Assembly (NCBI RefSeq): GCF_004357765.1
Contig: NZ_SMTE01000001.1
Location: forward strand, 310,001 to 374,000
Direction: 5' to 3'
DNA from: Pseudomonas putida
Lineage (GTDB): Bacteria > Pseudomonadota > Gammaproteobacteria > Pseudomonadales > Pseudomonadaceae
DNA: 64,000 nt
A program made the position numbers and the translations under genes. Within the stretch, counting starts at the first letter, position 1. Each line of letters starts with the position of its first letter. The notes beneath the pieces are model-generated. The model searched no databases. It saw nothing but the letters and a program-made list of their open reading frames with translations, and was not told where the DNA came from. Positions 53,099 to 61,273 of the stretch are shown piece after piece.

Positions 53099-55336
53099 AT
53101 GAACACTTGGCCACGCCGTGCGCTGTTCGCCGCCGGTTTCTCTCTTTCCCTGACCAGTGCGGCCTGGGCTGCGCTGTACGATGTCGATCCGGGCCCATAC
53201 ACCTTCGCCACAGGGGGCTATCCGCTGTGGTATCAAGACCTGGAAACCGGCGGTACGTCACTGGAGCTGTGCCGCTCACGCGCGGTGAGTACCTTGGTCG
53301 CCGGCGCACCGGGCGCACCCGCCTACATGTGCACGCTGCTGCCGGAGCCGGGCGTCTACGACGACACCTTGCCGCTGGTGTTCCCGGACAACTGGCCGCC
53401 GGAGATGTTCTGGTTCCTGGCCGAGGCGACCATTCCCGCGGTGGGCAACAGCGGCTATGAGCTCGATGCCTATGTGGCCGGCCTGGAAGCGGCGTTCGCC
53501 TCGGAGAACCCGGTGGACGGCGACCAGCAAAGCTTCGCCCGGATTCGCATCCGTGTCTCGGTCCCGACCGCTGGCGTATACACCATCACCCACCCCTATG
53601 GCGTCGAGACGGTCAACGTCACCACGCCTGGTCGGCGGGCGATCAACATCACCCGCGACATCGGCATCGGCGCGCCTGGGGTCTTCACCGGCGCGCTCAA
53701 CGGTGCCCTGGGCCCATTCCTGAAGGGCGAAGGCGCGCCCTACACCGCGATCAACCCGGACACCGGCACCACCGATACCTTCATCGGTGACCCCAACCGC
53801 ACCGAACGCGTACTGGGGAGCCCATTCGGTACCAACTTCATCCGCATCCAGGGCCCGGCGGGTGAAATCTTCACCGACCAGTTCACCGTTTCCGGCAAGG
53901 TCCTCGACCAGCGCCCGCAGCTGCCAGCGTCGATCCAGCGTGCCACCTACTCGCGTACCGGCACCGGTACCCGCATCGAGGTGTTCGCCAAGGCCCCCAG
54001 CGATGCCAGCGTGTGCATGCGCAGTGGCCTGGCCTTGATCGGCTCGCCACCCTCGCCCTGCCAGTTCACCTTGGACACTGACCACGAAGGACGCTTCTTC
54101 AGCCAACAGCTGAGCCAGTCCGAACCGCCTTCGGTGGTCGTGGTGACCGCCACGGGAAGCGACCTGCAGACCCAGCCGACTGCCATTTCCAGCAAGCTTT
54201 CAGATGTGGTCAAGATCAGTACCGCTCGTTATGACTGGGCCAACAAGCGCCTGGTGATCGAGGCCCGCTCCAGCGACGAAGTGCTGATCCCGGACATGGT
54301 CGCCCAAGGCTATGGTCGCCTGTCCAAGTCCGGCACCTTGCAGACCCTCACGGTCGCCGACCTCACCCAGCCTCCGGCAAGCATCACGGTGAAGTCGAGC
54401 CGCGGCGGCAGCGATGTGGAGCCAGTGACCGTGGTCGGCAGTGCGCCCATCGAACCCGATAACCAACCCCCCCTGGCCCAAGCTGACACCGGCAGCACCA
54501 GCGTCGGCGTCCCACTGACCCTGAACCTGCTGCAAAACGACAGCGATCCGGACGGCAATGTACCGCTGACCATCACCGACCTCACCCAGCCAGGCACCGG
54601 CCTCGGTGGCGTGGTACTCAATGGCAGCACCTCGGTGGTCTACACACCGCCAGCCAATGCCACGCAACCTGTGGTCGCTACCTTCAGCTACCGGGCCATG
54701 GATGCCAAGGGGTTGAAGTCGGAACCTGCCACCGTGACCATCAACGTCGCGCCCAACCAGGCACCCACTGCCAACCCTGATACCGCCGCCACCCTGGGCG
54801 TGCCTCTGACCATCAACGTATTGGCCAACGACACCGACCCTGAGGGCAACGTGCCGCTGACCGTGGTCAACCTGGTACAGCCAGCCGCAGGCCGTGGCAC
54901 GGTCAGCACCGATGGCACGACGGTCACCTACACGCCGCCGACCACCGTCACCACGGCGTTCACCACGACCTTCACCTATGTCGCACGTGACACGCTCGGC
55001 GCGCTCTCGGCACCGGCAACGGTCACGGTCAACGTCTCGCCACGCCCGGCGGCGGAAACCCTGGCGATCACCACCGCCACGGTCACGGCACGCTCCAACA
55101 ACCGCTTCAACTGGGACTTCAGCGGTACCTCGTCGGTGACCACGGGTAACACCGTCACCATCCAGGTGACCACCCAGAGCGGCTTGGTGACCCTGGGCAG
55201 TGTCGCGGTACCGGTGACAGGCCGCTGGCGTCTTGCGGTGAGCAACAGCACCACGGTGATCCCGACCGCCAACCCGACGGCCACCGTGACCACCAGCCAA
55301 GGCACCACGCGCACCATCAACGTGGTCGTGCAGTAA
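53099..55336 (+). CDS. Secreted Ig-like repeat protein, paralogue 2 of the curli operon
   Basis: A 745-residue secreted protein with a signal peptide ending in LTSAAWA (about residue 23) and a mature start ALYDVDPGPY. Residues 24-300 match the upstream paralogue, including the two Cys and the NITRDIGIGAPG segment. After a linker come two cadherin/Big-type repeats (about 465-655), each with NQAPTANPDT or NQPPLAQADT, NVLANDTDPEGNVPL-like calcium-binding motifs and a YTPP strand. A last beta domain follows (about 660-745). AAGGAGG precedes the ATG at 53099; the ATG at 53063 has no such site. It probably acts outside the cell as adhesin or fibre anchor, perhaps as a type II secretion substrate. 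The function is unknown. Confidence 0.87.
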   Translation: MNTWPRRALFAAGFSLSLTSAAWAALYDVDPGPYTFATGGYPLWYQDLETGGTSLELCRSRAVSTLVAGAPGAPAYMCTLLPEPGVYDDTLPLVFPDNWPPEMFWFLAEATIPAVGNSGYELDAYVAGLEAAFASENPVDGDQQSFARIRIRVSVPTAGVYTITHPYGVETVNVTTPGRRAINITRDIGIGAPGVFTGALNGALGPFLKGEGAPYTAINPDTGTTDTFIGDPNRTERVLGSPFGTNFIRIQGPAGEIFTDQFTVSGKVLDQRPQLPASIQRATYSRTGTGTRIEVFAKAPSDASVCMRSGLALIGSPPSPCQFTLDTDHEGRFFSQQLSQSEPPSVVVVTATGSDLQTQPTAISSKLSDVVKISTARYDWANKRLVIEARSSDEVLIPDMVAQGYGRLSKSGTLQTLTVADLTQPPASITVKSSRGGSDVEPVTVVGSAPIEPDNQPPLAQADTGSTSVGVPLTLNLLQNDSDPDGNVPLTITDLTQPGTGLGGVVLNGSTSVVYTPPANATQPVVATFSYRAMDAKGLKSEPATVTINVAPNQAPTANPDTAATLGVPLTINVLANDTDPEGNVPLTVVNLVQPAAGRGTVSTDGTTVTYTPPTTVTTAFTTTFTYVARDTLGALSAPATVTVNVSPRPAAETLAITTATVTARSNNRFNWDFSGTSSVTTGNTVTIQVTTQSGLVTLGSVAVPVTGRWRLAVSNSTTVIPTANPTATVTTSQGTTRTINVVVQ

Positions 55337-55350
55337 GCCAGGAGAACGTC

Positions 55351-55821
55351 ATGAACCGCCTGTCACCCTTGCTGCTCTGCCTGTCCCTCACTGGCCAGGC
55401 CTGGGCCGACGACCTGATGGACAACGCCGACCTCGCCGCCGGCAGCGACCTGGGTGAGCCGGTGATCATCCGCCTGTTGCCGGTTGGTGCCGGCCAGTTG
55501 GCGGTGATCGAGCAGCAGGGTGACGGCAACCGCGCCGCCCTCGACCAGAACGGCCAGGCCTTGCTGGGCCGCATCGTCCAGGCCGGGGGGGCGCAGGAAG
55601 CGTACATCCTGCAGGAGGGTTCGGACCTGATGGCCAGCGTCAACCAGCAGGGATACGGCAACAGCGCGTCGATCCGTCAGAGCGGCAGTGGCAACAGCGC
55701 CTCGATCGAGCAGATCGGCAACAACAACAGCGCCAGCATCGAGCAGGCCGGCACGGGGCTTACCAGCGCCGTGACCCAAGCCGGCAATGGCCAGCACGTT
55801 CAGATCACCCAATACCGATAG
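55351..55821 (+). CDS. csgB: Curlin-repeat protein, CsgB-like nucleator
   Basis: A 156-residue protein with a signal peptide (cleavage after GQAWA) and about five curlin repeats of the form SxxxxxQxGxxNxAxIxQ, for example QQGYGNSASIRQSGSGNSAS. The short length, few repeats and position directly before the long curlin gene fit the minor subunit that nucleates fibres on the cell surface. It starts 15 bases after the Ig-like protein gene, so it belongs to the same operon. It ends with QHVQITQYR, a basic C terminus as in CsgB. Confidence 0.88.
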   Translation: MNRLSPLLLCLSLTGQAWADDLMDNADLAAGSDLGEPVIIRLLPVGAGQLAVIEQQGDGNRAALDQNGQALLGRIVQAGGAQEAYILQEGSDLMASVNQQGYGNSASIRQSGSGNSASIEQIGNNNSASIEQAGTGLTSAVTQAGNGQHVQITQYR

Positions 55822-55837
55822 ACCTGGAGGCTCCACC

Positions 55838-57283
55838 ATGTTCAAGCTCGCCCCTCTCAGTGCCGCTATCGTCCTGGCCTTGGCCGGCCAGGTCATGGCT
55901 GACGACAGCACCTCGAACCAGTCCCAGACCGGTACCGAAAACATCGCCGAAGTCCAGCAGACGCTGGCACCATACGCCTCGGCCACCCAGACTCAGTCAG
56001 GCCTGGGTAACAATCATCTGGCCGTGCAGATCGAAAGCACCAGTGACGTCAAGCAAAGTGCCACCGGCTCCTACAACGCCGGTTACGCCGAGCAATGGAC
56101 GGAGAATGGCAGCACCATCACCCAGACCGCCAAAGGCGAGTTCAACGACGCCTTCACCGGCCAATCCTTCGGCATGGAAAACCAGGCCACCCAGACCCAG
56201 CAAGGGAACGGCAACGCCTCGACGATCTGGCAGGACAGCGAGATGGGTAGCCAGGCTACCACCACGCAGTACGGCGACCGCAACGAAGCGTTCGTCGAAC
56301 AACAATTCGGTGGCACCAACAACAACAGCGCTGTGACCCAGAGCGGTGCCGACAACTATGCTGCAGCCGAGCACCTGGCTTATACCGATGGCAACGTGCA
56401 GATCTACCAGGAGGGCCAAGGCAACTGGGCCTATGGCGACCAGCGCGACGGCCTCGGGGGCACCATCGGCATAGACCAGTACGGCGCCGGCAACTCGGTC
56501 GAGGTCTGGCAGGACAACCAGATCGGCAGCACCGCCAGCGTCGACCAGAACGTCAACAACAACGAAGGCTACATCGACCAGAGTTTCGGCCAGGCCAACA
56601 TGGCCAGCCTCTATCAGCACGGCAATGCCAACGCCAGCTGGTCGGATCAGTACGAGACCAACAATGCCACCGTGACCATCTCCCAGGGCGGTAACAACAA
56701 CCTCAGCTTCACCTATCAGGAAGGTGACAATCACAGCCTGACCGTGACCACCCAGGGCAATGGTAACCAGGTCATGGCCAGCAACTGGAAAGGCGACAAA
56801 CTCGGCGGCCAGTTCGGCGAAAGCCAGACAGCCGTGATCGATCAGCGCGGTACCGGAAACAAAGCCAACCTGACCCAGGAAGGCGCCATGCACAAAGCGC
56901 AATTGAGCCAGAAAGGCACCAACAACTCGACCCAGACCAACCAGGCCGATAGCAACAACGAGCTGTATTTCGAGCAGAACGGGAGCGACAACATCCTCGT
57001 CGCCGACCAACGGGGTACCGACCAGTATGCCTATGGCTCCACCCAGGGCACTGCCAACGTGATCACCCTGGATCAGTCCGGCTATGCCAACCAAAGCTTC
57101 ACCTACCAGCTGTACGGTAGCGGCAACGAGGCCACCATCACCCAGACCGATGGCGCCAACCTCGCCACCGTGGTCCAAGGCGGCAACTACAACAAGGCGA
57201 CCGTCGATCAGAGCGGCTACGCCCAGAGCGCCAGCATTACCCAGCAGGGCAACGGCAACATGGCGACTGTGACCCAGCAGTAA
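55838..57283 (+). CDS. csgA: Long curlin-repeat protein, CsgA-like major amyloid subunit
   Basis: A 481-residue secreted protein with a signal peptide (cleavage after QVMA, about residue 19). The rest is built of roughly 20 degenerate curlin repeats with periodic Gln, Asn and Gly, such as ATQTQQGNGNASTIWQ and ATVDQSGYAQSASITQ. It is about three times the length of enteric CsgA, so each molecule could form a much longer beta solenoid. No cysteine or other domain is present. GGAGG stands before the ATG at 55838, 16 bases after csgB. A strong terminator follows. Export should use the CsgG/E/F products encoded 4-6 kb downstream on the other strand. Confidence 0.9.
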   Translation: MFKLAPLSAAIVLALAGQVMADDSTSNQSQTGTENIAEVQQTLAPYASATQTQSGLGNNHLAVQIESTSDVKQSATGSYNAGYAEQWTENGSTITQTAKGEFNDAFTGQSFGMENQATQTQQGNGNASTIWQDSEMGSQATTTQYGDRNEAFVEQQFGGTNNNSAVTQSGADNYAAAEHLAYTDGNVQIYQEGQGNWAYGDQRDGLGGTIGIDQYGAGNSVEVWQDNQIGSTASVDQNVNNNEGYIDQSFGQANMASLYQHGNANASWSDQYETNNATVTISQGGNNNLSFTYQEGDNHSLTVTTQGNGNQVMASNWKGDKLGGQFGESQTAVIDQRGTGNKANLTQEGAMHKAQLSQKGTNNSTQTNQADSNNELYFEQNGSDNILVADQRGTDQYAYGSTQGTANVITLDQSGYANQSFTYQLYGSGNEATITQTDGANLATVVQGGNYNKATVDQSGYAQSASITQQGNGNMATVTQQ

Positions 57284-57295
57284 ACCTCTCCCCTT

Positions 57296-57340
57296 GGATC
57301 GCGGCGCATTCTCTCCCTGGCGCCGCGGTCCCTTTTTTCC
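57296..57340 (+). terminator. Rho-independent terminator after csgA
   Basis: A GC stem CGCGGCGC/GCGCCGCG, extended by GGA/TCC, with a 12-base loop, is followed by CTTTTTTCC. It ends the sigma-54-driven operon. The remaining bases to 57571 hold only a probable leader for the next gene. Confidence 0.88.
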
Positions 57341-57571
57341 GCCCATCGTCCGGTGTTGCGCCACAGGATCGTCAGGCAGCCCTCCCAACCTTGCAGTCAT
57401 GATCGACCTGGCCTGCACACTGAGTGAGGTCGTCCGCAATGGCGCCAAAAGGTCAGAGGGATACTGGCATTTTTGACAGTTTTCGCGCATGGGAAAATCA
57501 TCGACTCTGTTGCTTCAACTCACTCGACCCTGTTCCGGTCACGCGAACGTCAACAGCATGAGGATGATGCA

Positions 57572-59083
57572 ATGGACCACGCCAATAAGCACTGCATAGA
57601 ACAACCAAGCGTCGAGTCGGTTTCTTTGACGTTCGATGTACTTCCTACCAGCGACTCCGAGCGTGCCAGACTTGGACGCTGGTTCAAACGCGCCGATTTT
57701 CAGACGACAGGACTGTATGCGCGCGACATTGACGTGATGGTCATACTACCGGAACACAAGGGCGTGACCGTGCAGTTGCTCATAGGTACTTCGGGGTACT
57801 ATAGCGACGAAGTTCGCGTCTACGAGTTAAGCGAGGGCGTCAACAGAATCAAGGACTCCGCAGGCGGCTTGATCTGGCTCCGAGCTGTATCGGATGTAAC
57901 AGGGTCACCGGCCCGCCGGCTCACGGTGACCTTCAGCGACAACAATAACGCTTTAGTGACAATTCCCGTGTTTCGCAAAGCGATCACAGACCTTGTCGAG
58001 TGGCGGGAAAGGTTGCAGGCAGGGGCCCAGGCCGTTCCCGTTCAGATAGTCAGCGATCGCGTGATCCTCACGGTTTCTTGGGAAAGCGTACTGTCTGAGA
58101 TAGACGAAGATCCCGACTCACTGTTGGATAGCTATGCGAACGTCCTTGACGCACAAAACGAAATAGCCTCGATTGGAGCAGGGGAGAGCCCACTGCCTAT
58201 TTTGATATCGGAAATTGCGGACGGGGCCTATCACGCCATGCACTACGGCCTCCGCGTGCCTAAGGCATTGGCCACCACATATTTGCGAGCGGGAGGCGTT
58301 ATTAACCCGCGGGCATGGAATTTCTGGCATGAGTTGAGTCGCATGCAGCTACAGATTGCCTGGAGCGCGAACACACTGACTGATAAGTCGCCGGCCATTT
58401 ACACGCTTGCTACCCAGCGCTATGTGAAGATCTTTTCCAGTGCAGTGACCTACGATAAAACCGCGCATGAGTACCTCACTAGCGATAATCGTGATTTCGA
58501 TAAAATGCCACCCGAGTACACACGGGTCATGTGGGAACAGTTGCGTCGGGCATTTGGCGATGCTTTCTTTCACCGCCTCCATGTGGAAACCCGTATTAAC
58601 GGTAACAGCACACCTGGCCAAGGCGACGCGCAATATCGTCATTATTTCCTGGTCACCTGTTGCAAGGCAGCACATGCCAACTTGATACCCTTCTTTGACC
58701 GCTGGGGATGGCAGATCGAAGCTCGGACCTTGCAGGAGATCAATTCCCTCAACCTTCCGGAACCCAGCCCAGACCCCTCCACCCTTCACCTCCTGGCCGA
58801 TACCTACATCAACCTTGCATCCGAAATAGATGGATACGTACAGATCGCAGGTTCAGCGCATTTCGGTAGCCGAATAAAGACGACCAATGATCCACAAAAA
58901 GGCTGGTATGATCCAGAAGATGGACCTGTATACGCCAGTACGGTATCGGGGTGGTACGTGCTGAAAACCAAGCGTCGTGTGAATAATATGGCCGTGACCA
59001 AATCTTTCGATCATGATACTGGTGCAGCTATCAGCGAATCCAACTACCAACCGATCGATCCCGAACAACGCTCGGGTGAGTGA
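57572..59083 (+). CDS. M60/enhancin-like protein with degenerate active site
   Basis: A 503-residue protein of the peptidase M60 (enhancin-like) family. The N-terminal domain has RARLGRWFKRADFQTTGLYA, LLIGTSG and the GGLIWLRAV strand. The core then reads FWHELSRMQLQIAW and TLTDKSPAIYTLATQRY, which aligns with the family pattern WHE-x-GH-x(n)-AWT...LTEVTVNIYSL. The second metal His is replaced (HELSR at 253-257, R257) and the third-ligand Glu appears as Asp (D271), so it is probably not an active zinc protease. No signal peptide is seen. The gene is visibly AT-richer with unlike codon use, suggesting transfer. It lies between the two halves of the curli region. Confidence 0.78.
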   Translation: MDHANKHCIEQPSVESVSLTFDVLPTSDSERARLGRWFKRADFQTTGLYARDIDVMVILPEHKGVTVQLLIGTSGYYSDEVRVYELSEGVNRIKDSAGGLIWLRAVSDVTGSPARRLTVTFSDNNNALVTIPVFRKAITDLVEWRERLQAGAQAVPVQIVSDRVILTVSWESVLSEIDEDPDSLLDSYANVLDAQNEIASIGAGESPLPILISEIADGAYHAMHYGLRVPKALATTYLRAGGVINPRAWNFWHELSRMQLQIAWSANTLTDKSPAIYTLATQRYVKIFSSAVTYDKTAHEYLTSDNRDFDKMPPEYTRVMWEQLRRAFGDAFFHRLHVETRINGNSTPGQGDAQYRHYFLVTCCKAAHANLIPFFDRWGWQIEARTLQEINSLNLPEPSPDPSTLHLLADTYINLASEIDGYVQIAGSAHFGSRIKTTNDPQKGWYDPEDGPVYASTVSGWYVLKTKRRVNNMAVTKSFDHDTGAAISESNYQPIDPEQRSGE

Positions 59084-59174
59084 CAGGCAACCAGCACAGG
59101 TCATCGCTGATGCCGCTTCGTCACCGAATGCCGACGCCGTATACTGGGAGGGGTGTCCACTCGTTGAATCTGCC

Positions 59175-59819
59175 ATGATCCAGTCCGATCTCGACCTGTT
59201 CGGCAGCCAGCCGCAACGCCTGGCCAGCCATACCGTGCTGCTGCCCGGCTTCGCCTTGGCCGAGATCGAGCCATTGCTCGATGCCTTGCGCCCGGTACTG
59301 CGCGTCGCGCCGTTCCGGCACATGCGCACGCCCGGGGGCCTGCACATGGCGGTCGCACTGACCAACTGCGGTGAATTGGGTTGGGTCAGTGACGAACGCG
59401 GCTACCGCTATAGTCCCACCGATCCTGCCAGCGGCAAGCCTTGGCCCGCCCTGCCCCAGGTACTGCTCGATCTCGCCGGGCGCGCTGCTGCGGCGGCCGG
59501 GTTCGAGGGTTTCGTGCCTGATGCCTGCCTGGTCAACCACTATTTGCCCGGCACTCGCCTGAGCCTGCACCAGGATCAGGACGAACGTGATTTCGGCCAA
59601 CCCATCGTGTCGATTTCACTGGGATTGCCGGCGGTATTCCTGTTCGGCGGGTTGCAGCGCTCAGACCGCACCCGGCGCATCCCGCTGAGCCATGGCGACG
59701 TGCTGGTCTGGGGCGGCGAGGATCGGTTGCGCTTTCATGGGGTATTGCCGATCAAGCCCGGTGTGCACCCGAGGATGGGTGAGCGGCGGATCAACCTGAC
59801 GCTGCGCAAGGCGGGGTGA
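59175..59819 (+). CDS. alkB: AlkB-like DNA/RNA dealkylating dioxygenase
   Basis: A 214-residue Fe(II)/2-oxoglutarate dioxygenase that reverses alkylation damage such as 1-methyladenine. The iron ligands are H and D in LHQDQDE (about 135-141) and the His in LRFHGVLP. The 2-oxoglutarate Arg residues are in RMGERRINLTLRKAG at the C terminus. Substrate-side motifs PGGLHMAVALTNCG and CLVNHYLPGTRLSLH are normal. The ATG at 59175 starts the conserved part; upstream open frame is not conserved. It stands alone, and no ada gene is adjacent. The full set of metal and cofactor residues is present. Confidence 0.95.
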   Translation: MIQSDLDLFGSQPQRLASHTVLLPGFALAEIEPLLDALRPVLRVAPFRHMRTPGGLHMAVALTNCGELGWVSDERGYRYSPTDPASGKPWPALPQVLLDLAGRAAAAAGFEGFVPDACLVNHYLPGTRLSLHQDQDERDFGQPIVSISLGLPAVFLFGGLQRSDRTRRIPLSHGDVLVWGGEDRLRFHGVLPIKPGVHPRMGERRINLTLRKAG

Positions 59820-59948
59820 GTGCTGTGGTTGCATCGGCCCATTCGCGGGGCAAGCCCGCTCCCACAAGTACTACGCTCCCTTTCAAACGTGCGGTGAACT
59901 TGTGGGAGCAGCTTGCCCGCGAAAGGGCCAGTACAGGCAACAGTGAAC

Positions 59949-60251
59949 TCAGCGGCTGCCCACCTGCTGCAGTTCAACCCCATCGAGTAATGCTTCGATC
60001 ACGGCCTTCGCCGCATCCAGACTGTGATCATTCGCGAGCAGCAGGTCACGGCAGGTGCCCGAAGCCAGTTCCATCGCTTTCAGATTGGCGGCGAATGCGC
60101 CCTTGAGCAGCGTGGATAAATGAACCAACGCATCCTCGAAATCCACACCCGAACGCACCGCGAACAGCGCTGGATGACTGCATTCACAGTTGCCGAAGTC
60201 GGAAGAAACGGTGGTGGCGCGGCTCGGAGGGTCCGGTAAGCCTTTTGTCAT
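59949..60251 (-). CDS. DUF3077 family protein, intact copy
   Basis: A 100-residue small protein of the Pseudomonas DUF3077 type: a variable N terminus with NCECSHPALFAVRSGVDFEDAL, then a helical part with STLLKGAFAANLKAMEL, and LDAAKAVIEALLDGVE at the end. AAGGAG stands before the ATG on the minus strand. These proteins occur in many copies in Pseudomonas genomes, have no known function and are often next to REP elements. This copy is complete. A Cys-rich NCECSH segment is unusual for so short a protein and might bind metal. Confidence 0.8.
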   Translation of the reverse strand: MTKGLPDPPSRATTVSSDFGNCECSHPALFAVRSGVDFEDALVHLSTLLKGAFAANLKAMELASGTCRDLLLANDHSLDAAKAVIEALLDGVELQQVGSR

Positions 60252-60401
60252 TGTGTCGCTCCTTGATTCAATGGAGCCGCCACACAACGTGACCAAACGA
60301 ATGGGTGGCGACTGTACGCGGGTTGGTCAACCGGGAATCAAGGAAACCGGCGCGCACGAAGGCGCCCCACGCACAGCCGCCATAGAACGAGACAGCGGAC
60401 A

Positions 60402-60437
60402 CAAAAAAAGCGCCGACTGTATCGCAATGGGGGCGCT
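60402..60437 (-). terminator. Terminator in duplicated unit 1
   Basis: On the minus strand a six-base stem AGCGCC/GGCGCT with a 17-base loop is followed by seven T. It would end a transcript coming from the remnant frame before the DUF3077 promoter. Confidence 0.7.
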
Positions 60438-60681
60438 TGTGCGCCTTGATTAGTTGCGGGTGACCAAACCCGGCTGCTGAATTTGCAGCAGCCGGGAAAG
60501 ACTACCCATGTCGGCCAGGCGTTTCAAGGTAAGGATTTCGATAGAGACATTTCCGTCGTCGCTCTCGGCCCTTTCGCGGGACAAGCCCGCTCCCACAAGT
60601 ACTACGCTCCCTTTCAAACGTGCGGTGAACTTGTGGGAGCGGGCTTGCCCCGCGAAAGGGCCAGTACAGGCAACAGTGAAC

Positions 60682-60858
60682 TCAGCGGCCGCCCACCTGC
60701 TGCAGTTCAACCCCATCGAGTAATGCTTCGATCACAGCCTTCGCCGCATCCAGACTGTGATCATTCGCGAGCAGCGCGGGATGACTGCATTCACAGTTGC
60801 CGAAGTCGGAAGAAACGGTGGTGGCGCGGCTCGGAGGGTCCGATAAGCCTTTTGTCAT
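60682..60858 (-). pseudogene. DUF3077 gene, second copy, degenerate
   Basis: This is the second copy of the DUF3077 gene. An in-frame deletion of 126 bases removes 42 codons from the centre (from FAVRSG to TCRDLL of the intact copy), leaving a 58-codon frame. A further 10-base deletion just upstream removes the AAGGAG ribosome site (compare 60252-60268 with 60859-60864). It is unlikely to make a functional product. The ends are otherwise nearly identical to the first copy, so the duplication is recent or homogenised. Confidence 0.8.
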
Positions 60859-60998
60859 TGTGATTCAATGGAGCCGCCACAGATCGCTACCAAACGAATG
60901 GGTGACGGCTGTACGCAGGTTGGTAGACCGGGAATCAAGGAAACCGGCGCGCACGAAGGCGCCCTACGCACAGCCGCCATAAAACGAAACAGCGGACA

Positions 60999-61035
60999 CA
61001 AAAAAAGCGCCGACTGTATCGCAATGGGGGCGCTT
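60999..61035 (-). terminator. Terminator in duplicated unit 2
   Basis: Second copy of the AGCGCC/GGCGCT stem with a T-run on the minus strand, identical in layout to the one at 60402-60437. It may also stop readthrough from the csgG transcript. Confidence 0.7.
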
Positions 61036-61273
61036 ATGCGCCTTGATTGATCGCGGGCTACCAAACCCGGCTGCTGAATTTGCAACAGCCGGGAAAGGCT
61101 ACCCATGTCGGCCAGGCGTTTCAAGGTAAGGATTTCGATAGAGACATTTCCGGCGTCGCTCTCGGCCCATTCCCGGGCAAGCCCGCTCCCACAAGTACTG
61201 CGCACTCTTTAAACGTGCGGTGAACCTGTGGGAGCGGGCCGCGAATGGGGCGGTGCAGGCAACCGTCGCCCCT

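Larger units (their letters stand above)
59835..61265. repeat. Tandem duplication bounded by three BIMEs
   Basis: Unit 1 (59835-60565) and unit 2 (60566-61162) are near-identical, and a third copy of the boundary BIME closes the array (61163-61265). Each unit runs BIME, DUF3077 gene (minus), spacer, terminator (minus) and a short remnant frame. The remnant reads IEILTLKRLADMGSLSRLLQ and onward, and I cannot identify it. Unit 2 is shorter through a 126-base and a 10-base deletion. The BIMEs contain inverted CGGGCAAGCCCGCTCCCACA-type REP units. The stretch 60252-60681 and 60859-61273 contains only these elements. Confidence 0.88.

Noticed and set aside
55838-57283. Regular repeats that could suggest a CRISPR or satellite.
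   Set aside because: The repeats are degenerate at DNA level, in frame, and encode the curlin Gln/Asn pattern.
57341-57571. Intergenic stretch before the M60-like gene, examined for an insertion-sequence end or att site.
   Set aside because: No inverted ends, target duplication or integrase trace were visible; only composition hints at transfer.
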